From: Circinella minor
Lineage: Eukaryota; Mucoromycota; Mucoromycetes; Mucorales; Lichtheimiaceae
Length of the DNA: 64,000 nucleotides
Assembly (NCBI GenBank): GCA_016758965.1
Contig: JAEPRB010000164.1
Location: 1-64,000, forward strand
Direction: 5' to 3'
Part shown: piece by piece, positions 23,416-35,503 of the stretch
Layout: each line of letters begins with the position of its first letter
Numbering within the stretch: position 1 is the first letter of the stretch
The notes under the pieces: generated by a model
The model's database searches: none
Told to the model about the DNA's origin: nothing
The model's input: the letters and a program-made list of their open reading frames with translations, nothing else
Made by a program: the position numbers and the translations under genes

Positions 23416-26400
23416 TTAATAGTGCTGTTGTTGTTGTTGTTGTTGCTGCTGTTGCGAAGTTTTTCCACCAAACTTTTGTTTTAATCGTTGTAATCGTTGC
23501 TTGATCTCGGAGGCATCATCTAAAAAATAGAAGTTATTGTTAGATAAGCCTAATTTTTTTATTACTTTGATGTGTTTGCATTATAAATAATTATTCATTA
23601 TCTTACCTGCATGCATACTAGCCCGTGGATTTGACATGGATGAAGTACGATGTAAATCAAACGACTGTTTTTGCTCTTGGGGAATTGGAGACGAAATTTG
23701 AGGTGATGATGAATTACGTGGTGATGAATGATGGCTGCCATATTCTCCTGTAGATGAGAGTGGTGGCGGTGGTGTTGTTGTTGCTGTTGTATTTGCCAAA
23801 GGAGGACTTGTTGACGAAGGTGGAAGAGTAGTAGTAGTAGCATTAGTTGGAGTTATAGCAGGTGATGGAGTCGATTGTTGTTGTTGATTTGTAGAAGAAG
23901 AATTTAATCGTAGTTCATTATCTTCGGCGGCAAGATTACTTAAACCACGACGAATATAGCTTTGAAAATACGTTCCAGATTGACTAAGGTAAGTATTGAC
24001 CTTGGCTTCAGCGAGTGGGTATTTCTTTTGAAACTCATATAATTCGACTATGCCTTGTTTAGTTTGTTCTCGTGTTCCAATTTTGACAAAGATTTGTGTA
24101 AGTAAGTTATTCATTTCATAATCAGATATTGGTTTGTTTGGATCAGCTTGTTCATCCACTTGCATGGGTTGGACATTATTAGTATTATTATTGTTGTTAA
24201 TATTATTAATAGAAATATTGTTACGCATAGGTGTAGCAACGGGTATAGTAGTGTCCAGTGATGTAGGAGCATCTCCTTCTCCTGATGAAGGGTAAGATGC
24301 TATGGATGTTGATCGTAGCATACTATTTGATTGAAGTGATGACATGGATGATGGTCGGCTTAAGGAGGAATTAAGCGAATTCATTGAAAACCTTTGCTGT
24401 TGCTGTTGCTGTTGCTGTTGATAATGATTTTCTAAACTATGTTGTTGCTGTAGTGTTGGTGCTACTGGTGATTGTGGAGTAGATGGTTGCTGCTGCTGCT
24501 GCTGTAAACGTGCTTGTTGCATTCTTTCACGTTTTCGACAAGCTTCTAACATGTGATGTAAATAAGGATATACACTACTTGCCGGTGGATTTTCAATTAA
24601 TGTCAAATGCTGGAATATCGAATCACCCAATCCATTGACAAGCTCCAAAAGCAATGTCTTGACTGTTCGTAATGGCATTTCACCCAAAGGAACATTCTCA
24701 GCTGCACGACGTTTCCATTCAGCCGGTGGTGTTGTAATAAAGAATCTGTTAATTTCGTATAATAGTTCATCTGGGTTCAATACGCGTGCACGTAAGTTTT
24801 CTTGAACCGTTTTTGCCAACTTCCACAAACATTTCATGGTTAATTCTGTGTAGCGTGTTTCCTTAGCACTTGTGTTATCTCCAGGGTGAAGACCTGCTGC
24901 ACAAGATCCCAAGATCGATAACAATGCACTATATATATGTATTATGTTAGTAAATGATATATATATATATATACGGTCAGAGCGCTATAATTGTTTTCAT
25001 TCTCTTTTACCTAAAGGTAGCGTTTCGATTACTATTCTCAAGGACCTTGACCATAGCTACGTTCAATGCCTTGGACAATTGGGGACCAGATTCCATTGCA
25101 AGCATCTTTTGATCCAATAAACGATGAGCTAATTCTTCCAACAAATGATGTAAAGCTTCTTGTGATACTGCACACGCAAGATCCCGATTTGAAAACAAAA
25201 GAACAAGTGCGTTAACAAGATGTTTACATAAACGTGTCATTGCTGGTACACGAGAATCCACGTTCGAGTAAGCAAGGCGTACTTGAAGTGTAATTGCATT
25301 GATAAGTTGTTCGATATCAGGTAAGATCAATTCAGGTTTGGAATTCAACAATTTATCTAATTGTTTCAAAGCTTCAATGCTAGGTTGTGGATCTCCGCTG
25401 GTAATTTGTGAAATCAAATAATCGACAATATAATCACCACGGTCTTGCTGAACAGCCTTCTGGAATGCTTGATGTGTTGCCGATCGAGGCTGTCGCATTG
25501 AAGAAGGTCCTGGTAATGATCGCGGTTCACTGATACCTGCCATACCACCAGTTTCATTAAATTGATTACCATAATCGTCGGTTACATCTTCCATTGGTTC
25601 AGGATCATATTGCTGTTGCTGCTGTTGCTGTTGTCGCTGTTGATGTTGCTGTGGAGATGGCATGGATGATGGTGGAGCGATAGATCTTTGTTTTCCATGC
25701 GAAGCTCGTGGAAGACGAGGCAATTGACTTACTGTAGGAAATTCATCAATCTCCATTTCTTCAGCCTCTTGTTTTTCTCGTGCTTCCTTTTCTGCGAGTA
25801 CACTAGCTGATGGTTTGGTGCGCTTAAGTCGTTCTTCCAGCATGCCTTTTTCTTTTTCACCTAAGCGACTGACATGTTTAAATACAGCATCACCAGTAAG
25901 AATATATGCCTGAGCAATAGCGTTCAAAGCAGCGTTACGTACACCAGCGTCACGGTCACCAATATGAGTAGCAATTAATGGAAGAGATTTATTCGGGAGC
26001 ATGACAGAAATACCATTACGTTGAATAAGAGCACCGACTTCTTCTAAACATTCGGCACGAGCTTTGGCATTTTTAGAGGTAGCTGCTGAATCCAAAAGAT
26101 AATTGAACAATTTGCTGGCAGGATAGATTCGGCAAAAAGACTTGAGAATGTTGCGAATACGCGTACGCATCACTTCCTTAGGGTCACCCACTTTGTTAAT
26201 TAAAAAAGGTAAGAAAGAGACGGCTTCATATTCTGTCAAATGATATCCTTCTTCATCCATGACTGCAACTAGGTTCTGAGTAATGTCTAGACATTTGATA
26301 AGCATACTTGTGTTTGTATCAAAGAATCGGATGGTCAGGTACTTGAAAATAAGATCGGCATTAACAATAAATCGTTGCTTCATGTCCGAAAAGTCAACAT

Positions 26401-29400
26401 CATATTTGTCGGATGATACTTCGGGTTTAGCCAGACATTCGTTCAATTGGGTAAGACCACTCAATCTATCACGTTCGGCGTATTGACTTGTACTAAATAA
26501 TAGATTACACACTTCACTACTGACATTAGGTTCAAATGCTGTTCGTAAGCCATCCATAATATCGGGTCGTGGTGTATCAAATTGCCATCGAATTTCTTTT
26601 TTGGCACGCATTTGTTTCGCGCGAGCATCACTGGTTAATACTGGAGCTTGAACTGCATCAGCAGCGTTTGAAGCCGTGGCAGAGGCAGAAGAAGCACTGG
26701 ATGGAGAAGCAATACCAGATGCTCTAGGTGGTTGTAATCCTGGTTTGCGTTTTGTAAGTACTCGTCCACGTCCAACAGATGCTGGCTTGGCAGAGTCTTC
26801 TGTTGTTGATTTAGCTGCTGCTACACGTTTAGCAGGAGTAGATGGCGGTGCTGCTGCTGCTGCTGCTGCTGTACTTGTAACAGCAGCAGCAGATGCAGCC
26901 CCTCGATTGGCTTCAATAAGTGGCATAATAGCTTGTCGTTGAGCACCTTTCAAATCAGCTGCCTTGTGAACAACAGCATCATAACCCGCACTAGCTATCA
27001 CCATTGGTAAACATGCTTGTGCTGATTTTCGAACATCACCATTTCGATCTTGTAAACAAGAAAGTATGGGTGCAATAATAGAAACAAGATCATATGTTGC
27101 TGCATTTGGATCTTCTTTTAAATGTGTAGCTAACCAAGCAAGTAATTCTTTTCGTAACATGGGAGAATCCGCTGCTAAGCTTGTAGCAAAAGATCCAATC
27201 ATACCTTCCAGCCCACATACTTTACGGAATTGTTCCAATGCAGCAACACCTGCTGCACGTACGTTTGTTTTGTTATCAGAAAGAGATCCAGTGACTGGGC
27301 CGGTCAAAAGCTTGATATATTTCTCAAAAGGTTTGCCAGATGATTCAGCTAATAGACCAGCAATTTCTAAAGCTATGATTTGTAGATTCTTGTTACTGTC
27401 ATTAAGCCGTTGTTTTAATACACCAGGGAACTCACCCAAATTAGGTTTGATTCGTTTGTTGGCGCCTTCAATAATACCAAGAACCTTTTCGAGACCTTCT
27501 TTACGAATTTTCCAGTTGGCGTCATTACATTCATTAGAAGCTTTGCTTAATGAAGATGAGATATCGACACGTGGGAATAATGATTCGACAGCATCAGCAG
27601 CAGCGTTACCACTGCTACCACTTCCTCCACCACTAGCTGCTTGGCTTTCAGCCTATGGGAAACAAAAAGTGTTTAATTTAGTAAGAATATTCCAGAATAT
27701 GATGGCAATTAAGAAAAAACAAAAGCACATACAGTTGTCCTAGTTGGTTGAGGTGGATCCATTTGTGCAACCTTATCAAATTCTGCTTCAATGTTTGCCA
27801 TCAAAGCTGGTGTAACATCTTGAACAAATGACTTGATCTCTAATAATAATAAAAAAAGTAGTTTATTTTTCGTTTTAGCATAATTTCTTCTTCCTGACTA
27901 GTATATTATCATTATTCAAGCCAAATAAATAAATAAAAATTACCTGGTCCAATATAAAGTCTTAATGCACCTAAGACTTTGACTGCACTAGTACGTACAG
28001 ATGCATTGGTATTACTTAATGCAAATTTAAGAAATTCAATCAAGTCACGTACTTGTAAGCCTGCAATACCAAATTCCATGACAGCAGTATGTACCCATGT
28101 TAACGAATCAGCTAGTACCTTGGGCGATTTAGCCTTTTTCCAAATAGGATAGGATTGCGAAAATACAAATTGTAATGATGTCTTCTCTGCAAATACAACT
28201 AAACATTCACCCGCTGGTTTTTTTAATTTGATATCACCCAATTTTTCGACGAGTACTAATGTAATAATATTATTCATTATAACAAGTATTAGTTGGCCAC
28301 TCTTTTTTTCCCTTCTTCTATTAAGTCATATCAAATTCTTTCATTCTTCTTCTTTTTACCTTGTACAGCAATAGCGACACATGCCTTTGAAAAATTTGGA
28401 CATTTTTCAGCCAAAAGTTGCATTGTTGCAAAAAGTTTTCCCATGACTTGAAAATTCATTTCTTTCCATCCAGGTTTCTTTGAAAAAACTCGAAAAACAA
28501 TTTCAGGTTCAGTATCTATAGGTTCCTCCATCTGATCAAAATGACTATAAAGAGATTCCATAGCTGCCAATCGAAGTTTCCATTGACTTTGTTGAAGATC
28601 ATTCCATATTGCTTCAGGTACAAATTCTGTTGTTCGTGCTTCAGCATCATCAGCTGAAAATCGATAGCGTACTTCTTCTGGTCCACTAGAAGGTGGTAAT
28701 TTGGCGGCTCCTGCTTTTTTAGGTCCACTAGAAGCAGCAGCAGCAGGTTTTGCTTTTGGTTTAGAAGATGACAGTGTTGGTTTTTTAGCCGAGCTTGCAC
28801 CTGCAAGACGAGCAGGGGGTTTTCGTTTAGGTGGGCTGACAGGTGGTGCTGCTGTTGACTCATCATCAATGGCCATAGGTTCAGGTTTCGGTTTTGGTTT
28901 TGGTGCTACTTTTTTGACAGGTGCTTTTGCCGCAGGGGCCTATAAATTCACATTGAAGAAAAATACAATTAACATTAGTAAACATTTCAATTTCATAGTT
29001 TTACATATATATATTTGTATATAACTTATTACTTTTTTAACAGGTGGTGGTGGTTTCTTCGCAACAACTGGTTTCGCCTTCACTTCAGCCTTTTCACAAG
29101 CTTCTTTGATTTTTCCCGTTTTGATATCATCAAGTCCTTCTGTCCAAGGTAATAATGTCTTTTCACCAACGACTTTCATTAATGTACCGAGACCTTCTGC
29201 ACTTGCTTCTCTTGCACCAGCATCGGCATCATCCAATGTTTTTAACATTAATTCGGCAAATGCTTTGTATTCCGATTTGATAGGTGCAATACGTGTTTCT
29301 TTTAACCGTCGTGATAATAACTTTACCGAGTTAGCACGTACTTGAGGGTTTTTGTGTTTAACCGCAGTAGTAATATCTTCAATAATTTCATTCAGGGGTA

Positions 29401-31589
29401 CAGATGCAAATACTGCATTAAGACCATTTAAGAGTTGTTCAAGAATAGCTGGTTTACGTTCCTTTAATTTTTCGATCATTGGTAGTGTAACCTGATATTA
29501 TATATATATATGTTTCGAATAATGATTTTTTTAGTACTTTTAATAATAGTAATAATAGTAATAATAATAATAATAGTAGAATTGTTATAATTGTTATTAT
29601 CTTTATTCATACCACTCCTTTATATTTCCCAAAATCTTGACGAAGACCTGTTGCGATACGTTCAATGCAATTTGCCGCTGTTCCAACCAATAAAATGTTC
29701 GTATCACTAATACGCTAATATTCTCCCTTCTAGTTAGTACACTTGTTCTTTGAAAATAAGTTCTCCCCCTTTTTTAACTTAGTCATACTTTTGCCAATGC
29801 ACCCATTAATTCTGTATAATCGCTATCTGCTAGCTTTGGTGTGTCTACCACTTTAACTAATGCATCTAATGCTTCTCGTCGTTCTTGCCATTTTTTGGAA
29901 GCCTAAAAGATACAAACGATGTCTCATTAATAACGAGCAACAATAATCCCATTCTATATAATAAAAATATTATATCTCGTATTTGTTACTTACTAGTAAC
30001 TCAAAAAAGTTTCCAGGTAATTTACTTGTAATATCCACTGGATCAGCTAGATCATATGGATCAATAGGTTCATCATCCATTGCCTCGCCTCCATCATCTT
30101 CTCCATCTACTTCCTCATCTAATAATATTAAAGAAGGATTGTTAATACAATCTGAAGACAGAAAAAAAAAAGTAAAAATATTGAATATATATTACCCATA
30201 TCAGCTTCATTTGCAGCAGCAGCTTCGGCAGCAGCAGCTTGTTCGGATCGTAATAAACGTTCGGGAGTAGCTTTTTCATTTGGAAGTTTTGAAAAGGCTT
30301 CTTCTAAATCTTTTTGTTGAACAGGTTTAAGATCTGACAAATATCCATTGATAGCTGCACCCAACCATCGATAAAGTTCTACCGTTAATGCAAACGTCTA
30401 ATAAAGTTTATGATTTTAATTATCATTAGTAGCTCTATAAAATTTCTCTCCCGTTCTTTTTATTTTTTTTTTACAATACATATTATATATGCATATACTT
30501 ACTTCCGCTCGCACATTTTTATCCGTGTGTCCGAATAATTTTGGTATGATTTTTAAAAGTGATTTAGGATTTACTGTCTTAATACCATATTGTCTATATA
30601 TATATATATATATGTGTGTGTATGTGTTATATTAAAACTTTCTATCCCTTTTTCTTTTTACTTTATACATTCGTTATTTTCTTCTAATATCCAAAAAGCC
30701 CAAAACCAAATTTCAAACTTTTGATAAAACTAACTTTACAAATTCCTTCAAGACAATTACTGTTTGAGTCACCAGTTTTGGTTGCTTAGCATTAATTCCG
30801 GGTATGACGAGTTCCTGTAATAATAATAAAAATAAAAAGATTATTTCACTTTCTTTATGATTATAATATTAATAATATACTTACCACTACTGGATCAGCT
30901 ACATCTATCTCTGCATATAATAAAAGAATATCAATAGCTTTTTGTTTTGTTCCAGCTTTTGTAGCACCGAGACATTTTTCTACAATTGCAGGTACAACAG
31001 TTTCACGGGTACTATTATATATCGTAAGTTTTTATCTTCTATATGCTTCTTTTTATTTTCTATCTAAACAACTTACTCTCCTCCTCTTCACCTCCCTCTT
31101 CCCATTAACCTCTTTCTTTTTTCTTTTTTCTTTTCTCTTTGTATCTTTGTTCTTTCTTTTTATTGAATAATAAACAACTAAAGAAAGAAAGAAAGAAATC
31201 CGCAGCGAAATAAAAAAAAAAGCTCTTTTTTTTTGTTCTTTCTTACCTTGAGGCATTGGGTGCATTATTTACAAATTCATATATTACGTTAAGACCTGAT
31301 TCTTGAGCAACAGCATTGGCATCTGTTGCGATTTTTTTTAAATAGCTTTCATATGTATAGAAATCTGAATCGTTGTCCGTCTTTCGAAAGAGTGATGTTA
31401 ATTCTTCATAAGCAGATACACGTGCTTTCCATAGCTAAAAAAAATAGTGATAGAAATATTTAGTTTCGAATGTTTAGTTCTATTAGTTTAAATGGTTCTT
31501 GCATAAAACAGTAATAATGATAATAATACCTTGTGTTGTAATCTGTCAGTTACTGGCAGTGATTGAAAGTCTTCACCTCCAGCGTCCAT
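23416..31589 (-). CDS. XMAP215/Dis1 family microtubule polymerase, five TOG domains
   Basis: Sixteen exons on the minus strand: 31589-31530, 31434-31247, 31011-30885, 30814-30735, 30593-30503, 30397-30196, 30118-29994, 29902-29789, 29714-29613, 29491-29033, 28939-28360, 28255-27944, 27839-27733, 27652-25011, 24928-23607, 23519-23416. They sum to 2204 residues in frame. The family adds tubulin to microtubule plus ends. TOG1 starts right after the N-terminus (LPVTDRLQHKLWKARVSAYEEL), TOG2 at about 292 (WQERREALDALV), TOG3 at about 600 (WKLRLAAMESLYSHF), TOG4 at about 880 (NWKIRKEGLEKVL) and TOG5 at about 1160. Ala/Pro/Lys-rich linkers join them. A conserved C-terminal helical domain, at about 2000-2065 (IFVKIGTREQTKQGIVELYEF), matches the region that binds TACC proteins in animals. 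PolyGln and polyAsn tracts break up the C-terminus. Yeast Stu2/Alp14 have two TOGs, so this is the long ancestral form. For exon 4 the GTTAGT donor was chosen because only it keeps frame. Confidence 0.93.
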
Positions 31590-32316
31590 TAAACTGAATT
31601 ATATGTTGTATAATAAAAAAAAAGGTCCTTCTTCGTTCTTTGATGTAATTAATTATAAAACGTTGGAGGGTGAGGAGGGGGGAATCTTGCCCTGGTATTT
31701 ATCGGAATACTTTTTTCTTTCCCTTAAATTAAAAAAAAAGTGTGGCAAGAAGAAATGGAAATCAGGTCCTTTTTTTTTTTCTATAAAAAAAGGAGAATAT
31801 ATGTACAAAAGCAAGGCACAAAAAAATTCAAAAGCAGGCCCTTTTTTTAAAATAAAAAGCGCGAGAGGGCGCGAACTGATCTAATTAGGCAAAATCTGGG
31901 TTAAATCGTGACATCTTGGATATATTCGTGTTTCATAGCAATTGATGTCATAATGAATTATAATATATTGTTTTCGGTTTATTCATGTCTTATCCTAATT
32001 TATGCTATATTGATACTCAATGTCTATTATGAATTTATCAATAGTATTTGCCCTTGGTACGTGTAAAACATTCAGTATAGAATGTTTGGATCATTTAATA
32101 AAGGTAACCCAACTCATTGTACTTTTATTTTTACTTACTATAATATATTATTAACTTCTATTTTGTTTATAATTATTTAAACAGCAAGAATCTTTTCCAT
32201 AAAGCTGATTGAGAACAATGAACATATTGTATAATGAATATATTTAAAAATAAATGCTTCATATAAGTTTTTGTTGGTTGGTATATATATCATATAATTT
32301 AATACTTAGCAACTAG

Positions 32317-32347
<31 letters not shown>

Positions 32348-32768
32348 GGTATGTTACGTAGCTCAAATGAAATCCAAGTATGGTAAGAATAATTAGCATA
32401 AATATACTGCTTTTTGTCAAGATCCACTCATAACTCTATTTCTATCCAACTTCTGGTATAATATAACATCATCTTTTTATATACTTTATTACTGAGTGAT
32501 ACAATCGTCATTCAATAGTATTAGTTCAAATTAAATATATCAAGATATTGTTATTCGCTACCTAGTCCTGACATCTTATTATTACCAATTATATAAATAA
32601 TAATCCTTTCACATTTTATCCAATGGGATGAATCTTTAAACCAACAGAAGCAGAACCTATAAGTTTTTTTTCCATTTCTTTACAGACAAACCTAGTCCAG
32701 TTGTTCTCGGTTTATTAAATGTTTTTATTAAATGTTTTGTGTTTTGCTGTGTATATGGAAAAAAAAAT
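31590..32768. promoter_or_regulatory. promoter region of the XMAP215 gene
   Basis: This 1.2 kb spacer holds the 5' flank of the XMAP215 gene (left edge) and the 3' flank of the complex I subunit gene (right edge). Purine-rich plus-strand sequence (31730-31870) means a pyrimidine-rich leader or promoter in the coding sense. An (AT)n run lies at about 32322-32347. No gene is seen. Confidence 0.45.
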
Positions 32769-33699
32769 CTAGACGGTAGTATAGTTTCTCATAGGGAAAT
32801 CGGCTAATAAATAGAATATATTTCAATGTTAATAATAATAATAGAATTAGTTTTCCAACTTCTCATTGTTAGAATTTCCATTAGTAAATTAATAAATATA
32901 AAGTGTAACTTACGACCAGGATGGATAAAGTCTTCGGATTCAGCCCACTTGAGTTGACGACCCCATGTAGGAGTAGGAGCCAATTTTTCTTGATTATACA
33001 ACTTCTTGGTGTTCAAAACCTCAACGAGAGGCTTTGATTCAGCTACCTTGGCAGGAGCTTGTTCTTCAGAACCAGCTGGAGGAAGGCTATATATATATAT
33101 ATATATATATTGGTTAATAGCTCTATTTATATATTATGTAATCCATTCGACTTTCTTAATTATTATTATTTTTCTTTTACCTAGCTTGAGCAGAAGCACC
33201 TTCAAGCAAACCAGCAACCTTGGATTGAGTGTAGACAGCTAAACGAGGATAGTTACGACGAACATCACGTTGGAAATAGTAGTTATTGGCGACGTTGGAT
33301 GCGTGTGTGGTAGGCTCAGTATATTTTTCTGGTCGAGAACTATAAAAATATAACGCGTATGGTTCATTGTTGGTATATTACTTTTATTCACAGGTCGACT
33401 TTTTTTCTTTATTTTTCGTGTATGTGTACAATATATAATCATGATCGATCGTTCTTTTTTTTATATATATCTTCGTAAATATAATAATTCATGTTGCTTA
33501 CCCGGGAGCTGGTGTACGGAATTTGCCAACGGCAGGCATACCGTCAGTTGACAATGGGTTCTATAAAATTAGAATATATAACACCATCAATTACCAACCC
33601 ATTCTAGCATTGTATCTGTGTATATATGAAAATAGAAAAATCATTTACCACCGAGAAATATTTCTTCACCCAGGACCAGGTCTTTGTATTCCACGACAT
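32769..33699 (-). CDS. mitochondrial complex I 21.3 kDa (NUZM-type) accessory subunit
   Basis: Five exons (33699-33649, 33560-33502, 33339-33181, 33086-32914, 32803-32769) give 158 residues. The protein matches the fungal NADH:ubiquinone oxidoreductase 21.3 kDa subunit (Neurospora nuo21.3a, Yarrowia NUZM). The diagnostic centre is NNYYFQRDVRRNYPRLAVYTQ, preceded by a short SVNPLSTDGMPAVGKFRTPAPGS-type segment seen in two parts across the exon 1-3 boundaries. The C-terminus FIHPGPDFPMRNYTTV comes from a 35-nt last exon whose frame only works when joined at C|CC. It belongs to the membrane-bound mitochondrial respiratory complex. The start is the first in-frame ATG. Dikaryan homologues are longer at the N-terminus, so a further upstream exon cannot be ruled out. 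An (AT)11 run lies in the third intron. Confidence 0.85.
33089..33110. repeat. (TA)n microsatellite in a complex I subunit intron
   Basis: Eleven TA units lie directly next to the 3' splice site of the third intron. Length changes here would alter the acceptor context. Confidence 0.9.
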
Positions 33700-35503
33700 T
33701 TTATATAGAACTAAAGGTATCGATAAAGATCAATTAATCTCTAATGAGCGAAAAAAAAAGTTGTCTAAACTATTATTACCTTTTTGTCTTGTTTCACCAA
33801 TAGAGCACGATAGCCGGTACAATTCAATAAAAAACAATCTGAAAAATTCATCCAACGTCATCAAACGAGAATGATCGGGGGTTTAAATCTTTTTTTTTTT
33901 GGACTTTTTGCCATAGCAAGTCGATTGTTGTCAGTTAATATTGTTATCTTTTACTATTATGATGATGCGCTTTAATAATATATAATTAAATGCTAGTACT
34001 TATAAAAGTTTTTGAAAAAATATTTTCTTTTTTCATCAATTTTATGATCATCGTATATTCTTTTATGTTTTTTTTTTATATTGACACTACTCGCTAAAGT
34101 ATGTCATTTTAGACCATTTTCTTCGTTTACAACTATCCAAAGTATTAACTTTAATATGGTCATGTACCTTTCTCCCCCACCCCTTTTTTTTGTGAATGTA
34201 ATATTCAAAATTTCTGACTTTCATTATTATTATACCATTATGTAATAGTATCATTGAATCTAATAGTGAGTCAAATATTGGTAAGGTAGATAGAATATGT
34301 ATTCTTCTATTCTAAATAAGCAGCGTATTCATAGAAATTACTTTTTTTCTTAATCACGCTATCATCTAGATATCATACGCCATATTTATTACTATGTTGT
34401 TATTATAAAGTGGCTAGATTTCTTAGGCTCAACCACAGAATCTTTTTTTTTATATCGACGCGGTTTGAATTGATATATAAAAATGCGCATAAAGAAGTAG
34501 TTGCTATCTTCATGACACATGTTCCTATACCATTGATAAATAGAGTATCCGAGTTGCCAGATAAAATTACTAATTCATAAAATATCATTATTTTTAAAGA
34601 GAAATGATTTGAACAGTATTATTTCTTGGTTTAAAAATGTCCCACTTAACTCAAAATGAGTACCATTCTTTAATGAATGTCAAAAACTAAAAACTTTTAA
34701 TCATTTTATTATTGTTTTAATAAAAAAATTTACACTTTATCTCCCAATGCATCGTCATTGATCATTGTTGAAAAAGGTAAACCGAAAATTCATTTTTTCA
34801 TTAAAGATTCGTCATTTTGAGGGATTGTGGTAACATATATAAATTATTCACCATCATTAGTAACACAGAGTGCGTGAGAAAAATAGTGCCTTTTTTTTAT
34901 CCATTATATATCTCTTTTGAAATCTTCTCAGTTCGATCTCTTTAAATCACGATAACGACTTTCTTTCTTTCTAACTGTAATACGAATTGTTATTGTATAA
35001 TATAATTGATCAAATAATAATAAAAAGAAGCGACAAGTTGCCAGAAAGGTGCTGTCTTGCTTATTGTTCCCATCTGAAAGAAATATATTGATATATAGAA
35101 AAGAAGTGTCTATAATTAATTCAAAACATATATAGCTTGTCCAGTATAAATGATTGATATGAATTTTTTATGATTTTGTTTTTGTATCAAAAGATCGGAA
35201 AAAAGAAAGACAAAAGAGAGGGCGCGGGAGCGGGGAGCTTAAGGATGAAGACCGAGTGTTACTTTAGCAAATGTTTCTGATCTATTCGCTTTTGAACCAC
35301 CGCGAAGTGTAAAAAAGGAATATCTTCTTGGATTAAATAAGATTTTGTTTTCACTCTTCTTCCTCTTCTTTACAACAGCCATTTGTTTTTGCCTATTATA
35401 GAAAAAAAAGAACGATAGATTCCTACCCATCTTTTTGAGTTTTTTTTAAAGTGGCATTTATTATTATTGCTATACAAAGAGAGTAAAAAAGAAGTGTTAT
35501 AAT
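33700..35503. promoter_or_regulatory. divergent promoter region, 1.8 kb
   Basis: This separates the minus-strand complex I subunit from the plus-strand MFS gene, so both promoters lie inside. T-rich tracts at 33888-33900 and 34065-34080 and a C-rich stretch (about 34171-34183) occur. A small basic open frame at 35239-35382 (minus) is listed separately. Otherwise no gene is seen. Confidence 0.5.
35239..35382 (-). CDS. possible small basic protein (47 aa)
   Basis: An ATG frame of 47 codons with a lysine/arginine-rich N-terminus (MAVVKKRKKSENK) and a balanced remainder (NPRRYSFFTLRGGSKANRS, ending TLGLHP). The composition is less biased than neighbouring chance frames, and a short pyrimidine-AG sequence precedes the ATG. 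It sits in the presumed promoter of the MFS gene on the opposite strand. I do not recognise it; it could equally be a chance frame. Confidence 0.25.
   Translation of the reverse strand: MAVVKKRKKSENKILFNPRRYSFFTLRGGSKANRSETFAKVTLGLHP

Noticed and set aside
26676..27743. Plus-strand frames of 88 and 225 codons within the XMAP215 gene
   Set aside because: They are antisense to a long conserved TOG-containing exon and show no family features of their own.
30735..30740. GTAAAG donor for XMAP215 exon 4
   Set aside because: It leads to a stop in the next exon. The GTTAGT donor five bases further on keeps the frame and gives KEFVKQYGIK.
32319..32348. (AT)n runs as transposon ends
   Set aside because: Simple AT microsatellites occur all over the window, mostly in introns and spacers, without terminal repeats or target duplications.
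34900..35000. Sequence CAGTTCGATCTC resembling a tRNA B box
   Set aside because: No A box or cloverleaf can be drawn at suitable spacing.
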